DNA of 64,000 nucleotides, taken from Hemileia vastatrix. Taxonomy: Eukaryota > Basidiomycota > Pucciniomycetes > Pucciniales > Zaghouaniaceae. The DNA is taken from contig JASXTE010000001.1 in assembly GCA_030280995.1 (NCBI GenBank), positions 29,978,606 through 30,042,605 on the forward strand. The letters run 5' to 3'. Every line of letters starts with the position of its first letter. Within the stretch, counting starts at the first letter, position 1. Positions 21,379 to 31,029 of the stretch are shown piece by piece. Below the pieces are notes generated by a model. That model was not told the DNA's origin and made no database searches. It saw only the letters and a program-made list of their open reading frames with translations. Both the position numbers and the translations under genes were made by a program.

Positions 21379-24300
21379 CTAAGATTTTTTCTTTTTGTAT
21401 TTTTTCAACAGAGCAGGCAGATTTGAAATTTCCTTGCCAGGTATCCATGCATCATGTTCAGATGATTTGTTCTTATATCTCAATAAATATTCAGTACCTC
21501 TTTCAGAAGTGATAATTCTATCATTGAGAATTTCATCAATTTCTGCTGTTTCTGTGACTTCCTGAGGGTTCTTCTTAGGTCTTCCTCTTCTTTTTGGAAA
21601 TAAGTCACTGTTGGAAGTATAAGGTTTAAGCAAAGAAATGGGAAAGACAGGATGTTTCCTATCATATGGAGAATACAATACAACTTCTACTGCATTATCA
21701 CCAACCATTCTTTTAACAACAAATGGTCCTACAAAAGGATCTTTTAATTTGTGGTTACCTTGTAAATTGAAATGGACAGTAGAGATCAACACTTCATCAC
21801 CCTTGTTAAATGTGTATTCTTTATGGGATTTATCCCATCTTTTCTTTTCATATTCAAATGCTTTATCAATACAACTCTGAGCATGTTTTCTGCATAGCTG
21901 TTGCATTTGCATAAAAGATTTTACACCAGGGTGTAGTTCCAACTTAGGTAATTTATTATTGAGAATCTGAGCAGGAGTGTTTGGGACATAACCTAACCAA
22001 AGCTCAAAAGGCTTTTTCTCAGTGACAGAATGAACAGTGCTATTATATGCAAATTCAAGACCAGGCAAATAGGTGACCCAATCATGAGTAAATCTGTCAT
22101 TGTCTTTATATTCTAAACCAAAGGCACAATACCTTCTAATCATATCTTCCAGAGTTTGAATCATTCTTTCAGCTAGACCATCAGTCTGAGGATGGTGAGC
22201 TGTAGACAATTTTAACTCACAGCCACAAATATCCATCAAAGAGGTCCAAAACTCAGAAGTGAATTTTGGATCCCTATCAGAGATAATGGCTTTTGGAAAG
22301 CCAATAATATCAAACATGTAAGACCACCATAAGAAAGCTAATTCTTTGGTGGATACATCTTTGTGGGTTGGAATAAATTTGCACATTTTTGTGAATCTAT
22401 CCACTATTACCCAACAAGAGTTAAAGCTGTCTTTACCTGCAACAGGAAGACCAGTGACAAAATCCATATTAATGATCTTCCAGGGAGCACTAGGTGCTTC
22501 AATATGTTGTAATAACCCTGCTCTCTTACCTGTTAACCTTTTAGATTTTTGGCAGGAATCACAAGATTCAACATATAATTTTGTGTCTTCAGACATATTA
22601 GCCCACCATGCAGTGTTTTTGATTCTAATCAATGTTTTTTCAAGATCAAAATGACCAGCTAATATGTCATCATGACAAAGTTTGAGGATAGTTTCTTTCA
22701 TTGAAGGAGGAATAACAATTACATTGGTAAGCTTCCTTCTATAATATATATAACCATCTTCAATAGAAAACTTTCCTTTATTCAAAGCATTTTGGTACTT
22801 TGTAGGAAGAGTTTTTATTAATGCTTGAATTGAAGCATTCTTAGGATCATTCAAAATATTAACTAATTTATTTAAATCAGAATCTTTATCATATGAATCC
22901 AGTATTAACTGTAATAACTCTTCTTCCATATCCACTATAAATATACCATGTATATGAACAGTATCATCTTCAGGTACATAAGCAGAATTGGAGTCATTAT
23001 TTGGCAGAGGCAATCTGGAGAGCATATCAACATTAGAGTGAACATTTCCAGCTCTATGGATAATTGTCATCCGTCCTCTGTATTCTTGAACAGCAAGTTG
23101 CCACCTGAACATATGTCTGTTAGGTGTTTTGAGGTTTAAGAGAGATTTCACAGCACTAAAGTCAGTTACCAACTCAAATTTTTGGTCATCCAAGTAGTAA
23201 TGAAGTTTCTCAAGAGCCCAAACAACTGCTACGCACTCCAATTGAGTGGCACCATATTTCAATTCACTATTTCTTAAGGTTCTTGAAATATAACAAATTA
23301 CAACCTCTGAGGATTTATCATTAATAATTTGCTTTTGGTGAAGGGCAGCACCCAGACCAATAAAGCTAGCATCTGTATAAAGTACAAATGGCTTGTTAAA
23401 AGCTGGAAGAGCCAATATAGGGGCTGTCATTAAGCAACTTTTTAATGTATTAAAAGCTTTCTGACAGTCATTATTCCAGAGAAAAGCAACATCTTTTCTG
23501 GTTAGTTTTGTAAGAGGCAGGGCTATGACCTGATAATTTTTAATATATTGTCTATAATAGCCACACATACCCAAAAAACTTTGGATTTCTCTTACAGAAG
23601 TTGGTGCTTTCACATTTTGAATGGCAGCAACTTTATTATGGTCTACACAAATTTGTAAGCCTGACACAACATGGCCAAGGACTTTCAAAGATTGAAAACC
23701 AAATTTACACTTTTTTAAAGATAAGGTCATATTGATTTCATCCATTTTTTGGAAAACTCTATTCAAGTGAATCATATGTTCATCAAAAGTTTTAGAAAAA
23801 ACAATGATGTCATCAATATAAACCATGAGCCAACCTTCAATAATTTCTTGATGGAAAGTGTTATCCATGACTTTCTGGAAAACTGAAGGAGCATTTTTAG
23901 GGCCAAATGGCATCCTAACATACTTATATATTCCCATATGAGTAGCAATAAGCAAAAAAATTTGAGAATTTTTCTCAACTGGAACTTGATGATAACCTTT
24001 ATTACCATCCAGACAACTAATAAATTTTTCACCTTGCAAGGTAGCATGTATTGAATTAATTCTGGGTAAAGGATAAATATCATCAACAGTATAAGTATTT
24101 AAAGCTCTGTAATCTCCACATAATCTAGCTTTATCTTTTTCATAAGAAATCAAGACTGGGGAGATGACACAATATTTGGGGGTGACATCCACTTTCTCAA
24201 TGATATTCATTTTCAATAATGTTTCAATATTATCTTCAATATCTTTTCTTTTTGATGGATAAGCAGGATATGGTTTTTTCTTAAGGGAAGGAGGAATATC

Positions 24301-24429
24301 ACTCAAATTACAGGATAAGGTAATTTTCATTTCTTCCTGAACAATTCCCAAGACATGAGAACCATGAGCAAAAGCCATAGGGAAAGAGGTAATAGAGGCA
24401 ACAATAGAATCCTTTTGTTCACTAGTCAA
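21379..24429 (-). CDS. pol: Gypsy pol: RT, RNase H, integrase, chromodomain
   Basis: A 1016-residue frame. RT occupies about residues 70-260 with GYHQV, MPFGPKNAPS and catalytic YIDD. RNase H has YTDAS, QLECVAVVWALEKL and TDFSAV. The integrase zinc region has HDDILAGHFD and CDSC; the catalytic core has MDFVTGLP (Asp), SDRDPKF (Asp) and HHPQTDGLAERMIQ (Glu). The C-terminus contains PFVGPF and a chromodomain (about residues 955-1010; aromatic and acidic positions in EYLLRY and HDAWIPGKEI), which in chromoviruses can direct integration to methylated histone H3. The annotated Met is internal: the same frame continues upstream through one TAA into gag-protease. All catalytic residues checked are present. 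Confidence 0.95.
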   Translation of the reverse strand: MTSEQKDSIVASITSFPMAFAHGSHVLGIVQEEMKITLSCNLSDIPPSLKKKPYPAYPSKRKDIEDNIETLLKMNIIEKVDVTPKYCVISPVLISYEKDKARLCGDYRALNTYTVDDIYPLPRINSIHATLQGEKFISCLDGNKGYHQVPVEKNSQIFLLIATHMGIYKYVRMPFGPKNAPSVFQKVMDNTFHQEIIEGWLMVYIDDIIVFSKTFDEHMIHLNRVFQKMDEINMTLSLKKCKFGFQSLKVLGHVVSGLQICVDHNKVAAIQNVKAPTSVREIQSFLGMCGYYRQYIKNYQVIALPLTKLTRKDVAFLWNNDCQKAFNTLKSCLMTAPILALPAFNKPFVLYTDASFIGLGAALHQKQIINDKSSEVVICYISRTLRNSELKYGATQLECVAVVWALEKLHYYLDDQKFELVTDFSAVKSLLNLKTPNRHMFRWQLAVQEYRGRMTIIHRAGNVHSNVDMLSRLPLPNNDSNSAYVPEDDTVHIHGIFIVDMEEELLQLILDSYDKDSDLNKLVNILNDPKNASIQALIKTLPTKYQNALNKGKFSIEDGYIYYRRKLTNVIVIPPSMKETILKLCHDDILAGHFDLEKTLIRIKNTAWWANMSEDTKLYVESCDSCQKSKRLTGKRAGLLQHIEAPSAPWKIINMDFVTGLPVAGKDSFNSCWVIVDRFTKMCKFIPTHKDVSTKELAFLWWSYMFDIIGFPKAIISDRDPKFTSEFWTSLMDICGCELKLSTAHHPQTDGLAERMIQTLEDMIRRYCAFGLEYKDNDRFTHDWVTYLPGLEFAYNSTVHSVTEKKPFELWLGYVPNTPAQILNNKLPKLELHPGVKSFMQMQQLCRKHAQSCIDKAFEYEKKRWDKSHKEYTFNKGDEVLISTVHFNLQGNHKLKDPFVGPFVVKRMVGDNAVEVVLYSPYDRKHPVFPISLLKPYTSNSDLFPKRRGRPKKNPQEVTETAEIDEILNDRIITSERGTEYLLRYKNKSSEHDAWIPGKEISNLPALLKKYKKKKS

Positions 24430-24465
24430 CTGATCACCAAAAGAAGCGGTATTTATTTCATGTAA

Positions 24466-27400
24466 TTAATCATCCATTTCAGTTGTTGTTCTACCTTTAC
24501 ATTGGATCAGTGAGTTACAAGATTTCAACAAATGCCCAGAAGTTCTAGGAGAAGAAATTTTGAATTTTCTTTTCCCATTCATTCCTAAGGTAAAGCAATT
24601 ATTTTCTGGGTCCAGTTTCACACCAAACATGGTTAAAATATCATTTCCCATAATAAACCAATTGCTCAAATTATCATTTTTCATGACAACAAACTCACAA
24701 ATAGCTCTGACAAAACCACCATTATATTTGAAGAATATGGAGGTTTTGTATTTGCCAATAGGAAATAAGGTAGAACCATACCCTCTCCATTTTTCAGAAG
24801 TTATAGGCAATAATTTACTCAAATATTCCTTATCCACTGAAGCCAAAGCTTTTTCAGATACTACACTTCCTCCAGCACCAGAATCAAGAACTACATTAAC
24901 ATTTTTACCATTAATGATAACAGGTGCCTTCAAAGGGGATATAGGAATAGAATTGTTAGTAATATCTTTAATTATCTCAGCATTTTCTACTGAAGATAAA
25001 TTCAATACACAATCTTCAAATATATTATTTAAATAATGGACATCATGTTCCAACATTAAAACATCTTTAACAGATTCATTGTCATAGGAGATATTACTTT
25101 CACAGTCACTGGAAGAATTATTGACATCAAGTTCAGCTTCATCAGTGTCTTCATTTTGTTCAACAAGATGAATTTTCTTGTCACAAACATGACCCTTCTG
25201 CCACGGTTTGTTACATTTATAACAAGTATTTGTTGCATATTTTTTAGGTGCAACTGGGACAGAGTGTTTACCAGATTTTTCTGGGAGCTTTATAGAAGGT
25301 TTATTCTGATCATTATAAGATTTACTAAGGTAATTCTTTGGTTCATATCTATGGTTGAGTAGTACTTCATTACAGATATTAATGAAAGAAGAATTTTCCC
25401 TTACATGCTCAGTTCTAGCAACAATCAAATCCCTAAGAGAATTTGGTAATTTATACAAGATTTTATCTCTCCAAATATCATAATCCAACTTTGGATCAAT
25501 TGCTCTAAGGATTTTAGTTATTTTCATCAGAAAAACAATGGGCTTTTCAACAGAGGAGGATACATATCTAGTATTCTCATACAGTCTCTGCTGAGCTAAC
25601 CTGAATTTTGAACCACCAAACTGATTCTCAATCAAGGATTTCCAATCATTCCATGTATAATGATTGTTATCTAAGAGGACAGATTCATACCACATCAAGG
25701 CTACATTGGAAAATAAAGAAATTAGCTTAGAAACAATTTCCTCATCAGGTAGTTTATAAGATCTCTTTAAATTATCAATTCTCTGGATAAAGTGTTGCCA
25801 ATCAGAGGAAGAATCACCATCAAAGGTAGGATATTGGTCTAACTTAGGCCAATTTTTCTGACTACTGGGATGGTCCACTTTTTGGTTTGAATTATTCATT
25901 ATTAATAATTCCTGAAGTTTAGCCAGGTGTTCAGAAATTTCATTATTTACAGAAACAGCTGGTGCATGACCATCACAAGATTTTTTGCTAGTAGCAAAAG
26001 ATTTTACAGACTCATTGTCAGTTTGTTTAATGGTTGAAATATGAGAAAGAAAGGATGAACTTTGCTCAGGTCTTTTCCCTTTATTTTTATGCAGCTTATT
26101 TACAGCAATCTCATTTGATTCATTATTGGTGTTTAAGGTTGAGAACTTTTCCTGTAGGTCAGACACATAGTTTCTTATTCTTGGAATTTCAGACATCTGG
26201 TCATTTACATTTGCAAGAGATAGAACATTTCTGTCCTCAGAAACTGAGTGTTTGGTACTTAGTGCATGGAAATCATTTTTTAGCTTCTTAAACTCATTTT
26301 TCAGAGATTTTATTTCATTTTTGAATGAATAATTTTCCTCAATAAGGGGTTTCAATTCTCTCAAGGTCTTATGTAGACTGATATTTCTATCTGAGATAGC
26401 TCTATGGTCACTTCTTATTTGTTTTTGTTGACTAAGAACAATATTCAAGGTTTCTTTGATTTTTAAATAAGCTTTATCTTGTACAGAAGAACTCACTTTA
26501 CATTGCAAGTGTAAATTATTTAATCTATCATTTTCATGGATTAACACATCTCTCACATGTTTGTCTTTCACAATATTAAAATCAAGGGTATCTTTTAATA
26601 TTTCCTCAGAAGTTTTTTCAATTAAGGTATAGATTTCAGGGGGAACAGAATCATTTTTAATTGCAAGAGAAGGATTAATTAAAGATGTAGAAGTTAAATG
26701 TAAAGGTTCATCAAATGAAAATTTGCTAATTACATCAATAGGGCTACTAGTTACAGGAAGCTGTCTTTTAACAGGTTTAACTGTTCTTTCACCATGTTCA
26801 ATAATATTACCTGCAGAAGAAGATTTATTAGAAAACATACCCAAGTGACTATCAACCAAATTACTTACCATGGCAGAGGAGGAAACTTCCCCTGGGACTG
26901 GGTTTGGGATTGCGCTTGGGCCTTCTTTCTCCTGCCTTGTTGGTAGGGATGAGGAGGTGGATGGAAATTGGGTGTTCTGGATGGGCCAGGCTGATGATGA
27001 GGAGGGTGTTGCACATTCTGTTGGTAGTGACTCATTAGATAATCCCATTTCCATTGCTCTACTTCCATAGTATTTGGATTTTGGATGGTTGAGCTGGGTG
27101 GCTGTGAAGGTTGAGCCTGAAACTGAGGCTGATTGGGAGGCAACTGAGGAGGGGCCTGGGCCTGAATCTGGTTCCTGAGTTCTTGGACCTGATCCCACAA
27201 TGTGTCTACCTTTGCTTTGTACGTCATATTTTCTGTATTCAACTCTTTTATATGACTGGATAGGTTGCTGATTTGTTGTGGCAGAGGAAGCTTTTTTATT
27301 TTGAAGCCTTTTGGAAGACCTTCTTGAGGCACTAGAGGCTTTACTTCCTTCTGTGGTACTGGGGGAAGGGGGTTTGGTTTGTTTGCATTTCCTATCATTT

Positions 27401-27546
27401 CCACATCCTGCAGTATGTGAATTCTTTGTGTTAGCATAAGATTTTTTATGACCAACTTTAGAAGAACTTACAGTGTCAGCATCATAGTCAATTTCTATTT
27501 CATCCACTTGCATGTTATCCATTTTTTCTGCCAAATTGTTGGACAT
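24466..27546 (-). CDS. gag: Gypsy gag and aspartic protease
   Basis: A 1026-residue frame starting MSNNLAEKMDN. A low-complexity N-terminal region (about 1-260) is followed by coiled-coil-like stretches, then the capsid-like gag domain (WPKLDQYPTFDGD, WYESVLLDN, LPNSLRDLIVART), a zinc knuckle of the spaced type CYKCNKPWQKGHVC, and a protease with active site LDSGAGGSVVSE. It stops at TAA 24466-24468, in the same frame as pol. Relatives E and F have a leucine codon (TTA or similar) at this point, so the stop is either a point mutation or a readthrough site. Gag packages element RNA; the protease cuts the polyprotein. Confidence 0.93.
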   Translation of the reverse strand: MSNNLAEKMDNMQVDEIEIDYDADTVSSSKVGHKKSYANTKNSHTAGCGNDRKCKQTKPPSPSTTEGSKASSASRRSSKRLQNKKASSATTNQQPIQSYKRVEYRKYDVQSKGRHIVGSGPRTQEPDSGPGPSSVASQSASVSGSTFTATQLNHPKSKYYGSRAMEMGLSNESLPTECATPSSSSAWPIQNTQFPSTSSSLPTRQEKEGPSAIPNPVPGEVSSSAMVSNLVDSHLGMFSNKSSSAGNIIEHGERTVKPVKRQLPVTSSPIDVISKFSFDEPLHLTSTSLINPSLAIKNDSVPPEIYTLIEKTSEEILKDTLDFNIVKDKHVRDVLIHENDRLNNLHLQCKVSSSVQDKAYLKIKETLNIVLSQQKQIRSDHRAISDRNISLHKTLRELKPLIEENYSFKNEIKSLKNEFKKLKNDFHALSTKHSVSEDRNVLSLANVNDQMSEIPRIRNYVSDLQEKFSTLNTNNESNEIAVNKLHKNKGKRPEQSSSFLSHISTIKQTDNESVKSFATSKKSCDGHAPAVSVNNEISEHLAKLQELLIMNNSNQKVDHPSSQKNWPKLDQYPTFDGDSSSDWQHFIQRIDNLKRSYKLPDEEIVSKLISLFSNVALMWYESVLLDNNHYTWNDWKSLIENQFGGSKFRLAQQRLYENTRYVSSSVEKPIVFLMKITKILRAIDPKLDYDIWRDKILYKLPNSLRDLIVARTEHVRENSSFINICNEVLLNHRYEPKNYLSKSYNDQNKPSIKLPEKSGKHSVPVAPKKYATNTCYKCNKPWQKGHVCDKKIHLVEQNEDTDEAELDVNNSSSDCESNISYDNESVKDVLMLEHDVHYLNNIFEDCVLNLSSVENAEIIKDITNNSIPISPLKAPVIINGKNVNVVLDSGAGGSVVSEKALASVDKEYLSKLLPITSEKWRGYGSTLFPIGKYKTSIFFKYNGGFVRAICEFVVMKNDNLSNWFIMGNDILTMFGVKLDPENNCFTLGMNGKRKFKISSPRTSGHLLKSCNSLIQCKGRTTTEMDD
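26865..27455 (-). CDS. Overlapping alternative-frame ORF inside gag, 196 aa
   Basis: Within the first 250 codons of gag, a second frame is open for 196 residues. It has a heptad-like region (LSSHIKELNTENMTYKAKVD), Gln/Pro-rich linkers, EVEQWKWDYLMSHYQ and a basic tail ending KFPPLPW. Element E, though decayed, keeps the same frame with SHIKELKADSMRYKAK, EVEQWKWDYLMSHYQ and GKFPTFPW, while also keeping the gag frame. The stop TAA lies inside ATGGTAAGTAA, a donor-like motif also conserved in E. How it would be expressed is unknown (leaky scanning, frameshift or splicing). I recognise no family; a nucleic-acid-binding or assembly role is only a guess. Confidence 0.5.
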   Translation of the reverse strand: MVIKNLMLTQRIHILQDVEMIGNANKPNPLPPVPQKEVKPLVPQEGLPKGFKIKKLPLPQQISNLSSHIKELNTENMTYKAKVDTLWDQVQELRNQIQAQAPPQLPPNQPQFQAQPSQPPSSTIQNPNTMEVEQWKWDYLMSHYQQNVQHPPHHQPGPSRTPNFHPPPHPYQQGRRKKAQAQSQTQSQGKFPPLPW

Positions 27547-28229
27547 ACTAGTGGGAAGATTTATAATTTACTTTTTATTTTATAAAAAAATAATAAAAGT
27601 TAGTCAATAATTGCTCCAAATAATAAAAAAAAATTTTATTAATTAAATTATAGAAAAAATAATTTTCAATATAAAGTAATAATTAAAAAAAATTAATTTT
27701 AAAAAAAATGGATTGCAAGGTTAAATTGGGAATAACAATCAAGTTAATTCAACCAATTAATTACCAATATTAAATATGGCAATATATTTGGGACTAAGCA
27801 CAATGTACTTTTAAGTCAACCAAAATTAACAATAATTAATAAAAAAAATTAAATTAATAATTCAATTTTGTATTAAAAAATGTCAATTCTTCTAGGACTA
27901 AGAGGATTTAACACTCTATAATGGTCAACTAGGAAAAAAAAAATTTTAAAAATTGAACACTTACACTCAGTGAATCAGCAATTAAGCCACAATCACTGTT
28001 ATTGCAATAAAAATATAGTAATAAGAGTGAGAGGCACAAAGGTGAACTTACTATAGTGATCAAAAAATCACTTCAAAATAATATAAAAATTAATATTTTA
28101 TAAACCTAAGATGTCGAACCCAAGTTCAAAACACAGTCGCGGCAAAAGTTTTGTTTTGCTAGGTGGTCCGTGCGTTTTGTCGTTCGTTGCCAGGCTCGAT
28201 CGTCGTCGTCGTTTGGAAAGGTCCCCAGT
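27547..28229 (-). other. 5' leader and candidate primer-binding region of element C
   Basis: AT-rich leader between gag and the 5' LTR, ending in a GC-rich block (28135-28229) with GTCGTCGTCG. Just inside the LTR end the minus strand reads ACTGGGGACCTTTCC; TGGGGACC is the only candidate primer-binding site start. Which tRNA it would match, if any, could not be decided. Confidence 0.5.
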
Positions 28230-29292
28230 TGTCGGTCAGTAGTCTAGAAGAGGTAAGGAAAATAGGAGAAAAAGGAGGAGTGAAGGAGGATGACAAGGGA
28301 ACATAAGAGGTATATTTTGTAATAGTATTTTAATTTTATTTAAGAGGGAAAACAACGGCGAGCAACTTTGAGAGATGACAAAAAACTTAGATATTATTAA
28401 TAATAATATTATTAAATGTAAGGGTACTGCGCGGCAAACAATTTTAATTACTATTAGACTTAAAGCAACCTTTGATTTGTTGTATAGAATTTAAATTAGA
28501 TTTGTATTACTAATAAAAAAAATATAAATGTAATAAAATTGTTATTTAATTTGTTGAGTGTGTAATAAGTGATGAGGCTACAGGGAATTATCCAAGGCCC
28601 TTTTATAGGCAATGGGTCCTCTGAAGCGCTACTATCTTTGTAAATACAATGATTAGAATGGAATAAAACAAATATATCAAAAGAGTAAATGAAACATAAC
28701 AATATAGAGAAAAACATGAAACAATTAATTAAAACCCCAATTAAGAAACCAATTTTCCCGCCATTAATTCCCAAATCAGTAAGTGAAAATAGTGAATAAC
28801 TAAACAAGATTGGAACATAGGAACTATGAGAAAAATAATTCCAAACAGATGGTACAATCTGATTAAAGGATATTTTAAGTGAAACAAAAAATACTTTGAC
28901 GCAACAAATCATGTAATTAATCTCAATTTAGTATAAATTAATTTATTTGTTTTTTTCTAACACAATTAAGGGTCAAAAGAAGCGTCATTAATTATTGTTT
29001 AGTATTATATGAGAGGTGTTATTTAATATATAAATTTAAATAATTAATTTAAATATATTATAAGTCAATTTTACACTTATAATTATAATATATGTTTTTT
29101 TCAATTAATTGAATATAAATTTATAATTATTAAATACATAAAAATGCGCCATTATTTGTAGAATATATTACATTATGCTCAATTTAATTGTATATAAAAA
29201 TATATATAACCAATAAATTTAATGTAACACTTGTATATAATAAAATTCTTATATAATTTCATTATGAAATAAATGGAATAGCCTGGCTGACA
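28230..29292 (-). repeat. 5' LTR of element C, 75-base deletion
   Basis: A 1063 bp LTR in reverse. On the minus strand it starts TGTCAGCCAGGCTATTCCA and jumps directly to TTTATTTCATAATG, losing about 75 bases present in all sister LTRs. The TATA box (TTTTATA at 28601-28607 on the plus strand) is kept, so the promoter may still work. Confidence 0.9.
28601..28607 (-). promoter_or_regulatory. TATA box of element C 5' LTR
   Basis: TATAAAA on the minus strand within CCTATAAAAGGGCC. This is the promoter-proximal LTR of the most intact element here, so it is the one most likely to drive a full-length element transcript. Confidence 0.6.
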
Positions 29293-29299
29293 GAGGGAG

Positions 29300-30436
29300 T
29301 GTCAGCCAGGCTATTCCAGGAGTCCAGTAAATGATATATAAATTATAAAACCTTAAAGAGTGGGTAAGACTTGTATTTAATGAATATAAATTAATATTTT
29401 ATTGCATAATGAAATTATATAAGAATTTTATTATATACAAGTGTTACATTAAATTTATTGGTTATATATATTTTTATATACAATTAAATTGAGCATAATA
29501 TAATATATTCTACAAATAATGGCGCATTTTTATGTATTTAATAAATATAAATTTATATTTAATTAATTGAAAAAACATATATTATAATTATAAGTGTAAA
29601 ATTGACTTATAATAAATTTAAATTAATTTTTTAAATTTATATATTAAATAACACCTCTCATATAATACTAAACAATAATTAATGACTCTTCTTTTGACCT
29701 TTAATTGTGTTAGAAAAAAACAAATAAATTAATTTATACTAAATTGAGATTAATTACATGATTTGTTGCGTCAAAGTATTTTTTGTTTCACTTAAAATAT
29801 CCTTTAATCAGATTGTACCATCTGTTTGGAATTATTTTTCTCATAGTTCCTATGTTCCAATCTTGTTTAGTTATTCACTATTTTCACTTACTGATTTGGG
29901 AATTAATGGCGGGAAAATTGGTTTCTTAATTGGGGTTTTAATTAATTGTTTCATGTTTTTCTCTATATTGTTATGTTTCATTTACTTTTTTGATATATTT
30001 GTTTTATTCCATTCTAATCATTGTATTTACAAAGATAGTAGCGCTTCAGAGGACCCATTGCCTATAAAAGGGCCTTGGATAATCCCCTGTAGCCTCATCA
30101 CTTATTACACACTCAACAAATTAAATAACCATTTTATTACGTTTATATTTTTTTATTAGTAATACAAATCTAATTTAAATTCTATACAACAAATCAAAGG
30201 TTGCTTTAAGTCTAATAGTAATTAAAATTGTTTGCCGCGCAGTACCCTTACATTTAATAATATTATTATTAATAAAATCTAAGTTTTTTTCACCTCTCAA
30301 AGTTGCTCACCATTGTCTCCCTCTCCAATAAATTATATATATCTTTTTGGTTTATTTCTTTATTTTCCTTTGTCCTCCTCCTTCTCTCCTCCTTTTTCTC
30401 CTATTTTTCTTACCTCTTCTAGACGACTGACCAACA
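29300..30436 (+). repeat. Plus-strand LTR at right edge of composite
   Basis: A complete 1137 bp LTR from TGTCAGCCAGG to CTGACCAACA, with TATAAAA at 30063-30069. Head-to-head with the 5' LTR of element C, separated by GAGGGAG (29293-29299), which resembles the end of the polypurine tract. GGGGG follows at 30437. Confidence 0.9.
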
Positions 30437-30830
30437 GGGGGTATTGCCAAATTTTAATATCAGACTTTAAAAAAAAATTTGACTTGAAAATTTGATGATA
30501 CCCTTTCCAAAATTCAATAAAATACAGAGGGGGGGGTATTGCCAAATTTTCATATCAGACTTAAAAAAAATTTTTTGACTTGAAATTTTGGTGATACCCT
30601 TCCCTTAATTCAATAAAATACAGGGGGGGTATTGCAAAATTTTCATATCAAACTTTAAAAAAAAAATTGACTTGTAATTTTGGTGATATCCATCCATTAC
30701 TTCAACAAAATGCAGGGGGGAGTATTGACAAAATTTCATATAAGACTTGCAAAATTGTTTACTTGAAAGAATTTTGGTGATACCCACCCCTTAGTTCAAT
30801 CAAATGCAGGGGTGGGATTGGGAAATTTTT
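30437..30830. repeat. Central tandem repeat of transposon copy 1, about 92 bp unit
   Basis: Four to five units, each starting GGGGGTATTGCCAAATTTT and closing with GGTGATACCC and TTCAATAAAATACAG. Related units occur at 34790-34945 (copy 2) and 56860-57010 (copy 3, inverted), always between the Tet-like and SANT/Myb-like genes. The retrotransposon composite inserted into the first unit. Confidence 0.85.
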
Positions 30831-31029
30831 AAATTTGACTCAAAAATTTTAACAAAAAAAGAATTTTTAACATTAAAAATTCTTGAAAATTTTAATTAAA
30901 AGAGAATTTATAACATTAAAATATGAAAATTCAACTAATGATGGATAGAGTAAAAAATACAGGAAATTAAGATAAAATTTTATGTAAAATTAATTATTAA
31001 CAGTTGAAGTGTGAGATAAATAAAACAAA

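Larger units (their letters stand above)
20207..29292 (-). mobile_element. Ty3/Gypsy chromovirus element C (near intact)
   Basis: A complete minus-strand element of 9086 bp: 5' LTR 28230-29292, leader 27547-28229, gag-protease 24466-27546, pol 21379-24429, polypurine tract 21346-21357, 3' LTR 20207-21345. Apart from one in-frame stop between the two coding blocks, the frames are open. The LTRs agree closely except for about 75 bases missing near the start of the 5' LTR. No matching 5-base duplication surrounds it, in keeping with the rearranged junctions of the composite. Confidence 0.93.
18989..30436. mobile_element. Composite LTR retrotransposon insertion
   Basis: A plus LTR (18989-20206, truncated), a complete minus element C (20207-29292), seven bases GAGGGAG, and a plus LTR (29300-30436) together behave as one insertion. 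GGGGG precedes 18989 and follows 30436, and the flanks rejoin into a normal unit of the 30437-30830 repeat (CAATAAATTGCAG...GGGGGTATTGCC). GAGGGAG resembles the family's polypurine tract, so 29300 is a 3' LTR whose own body has been replaced by inverted element C and part of the 5' LTR lost. The mechanism is not determined. Confidence 0.7.

Noticed and set aside
21638..25362. Plus-strand frames inside element C
   Set aside because: They are antisense shadows of pol and gag with no independent motif.
20207..29292. Ordinary nested insertion of element C into an LTR with a target-site duplication
   Set aside because: The bases on the two sides (CTTAC and GAGGG) do not match and the rest of the host LTR is not found after 29292, so simple nesting is not supported.
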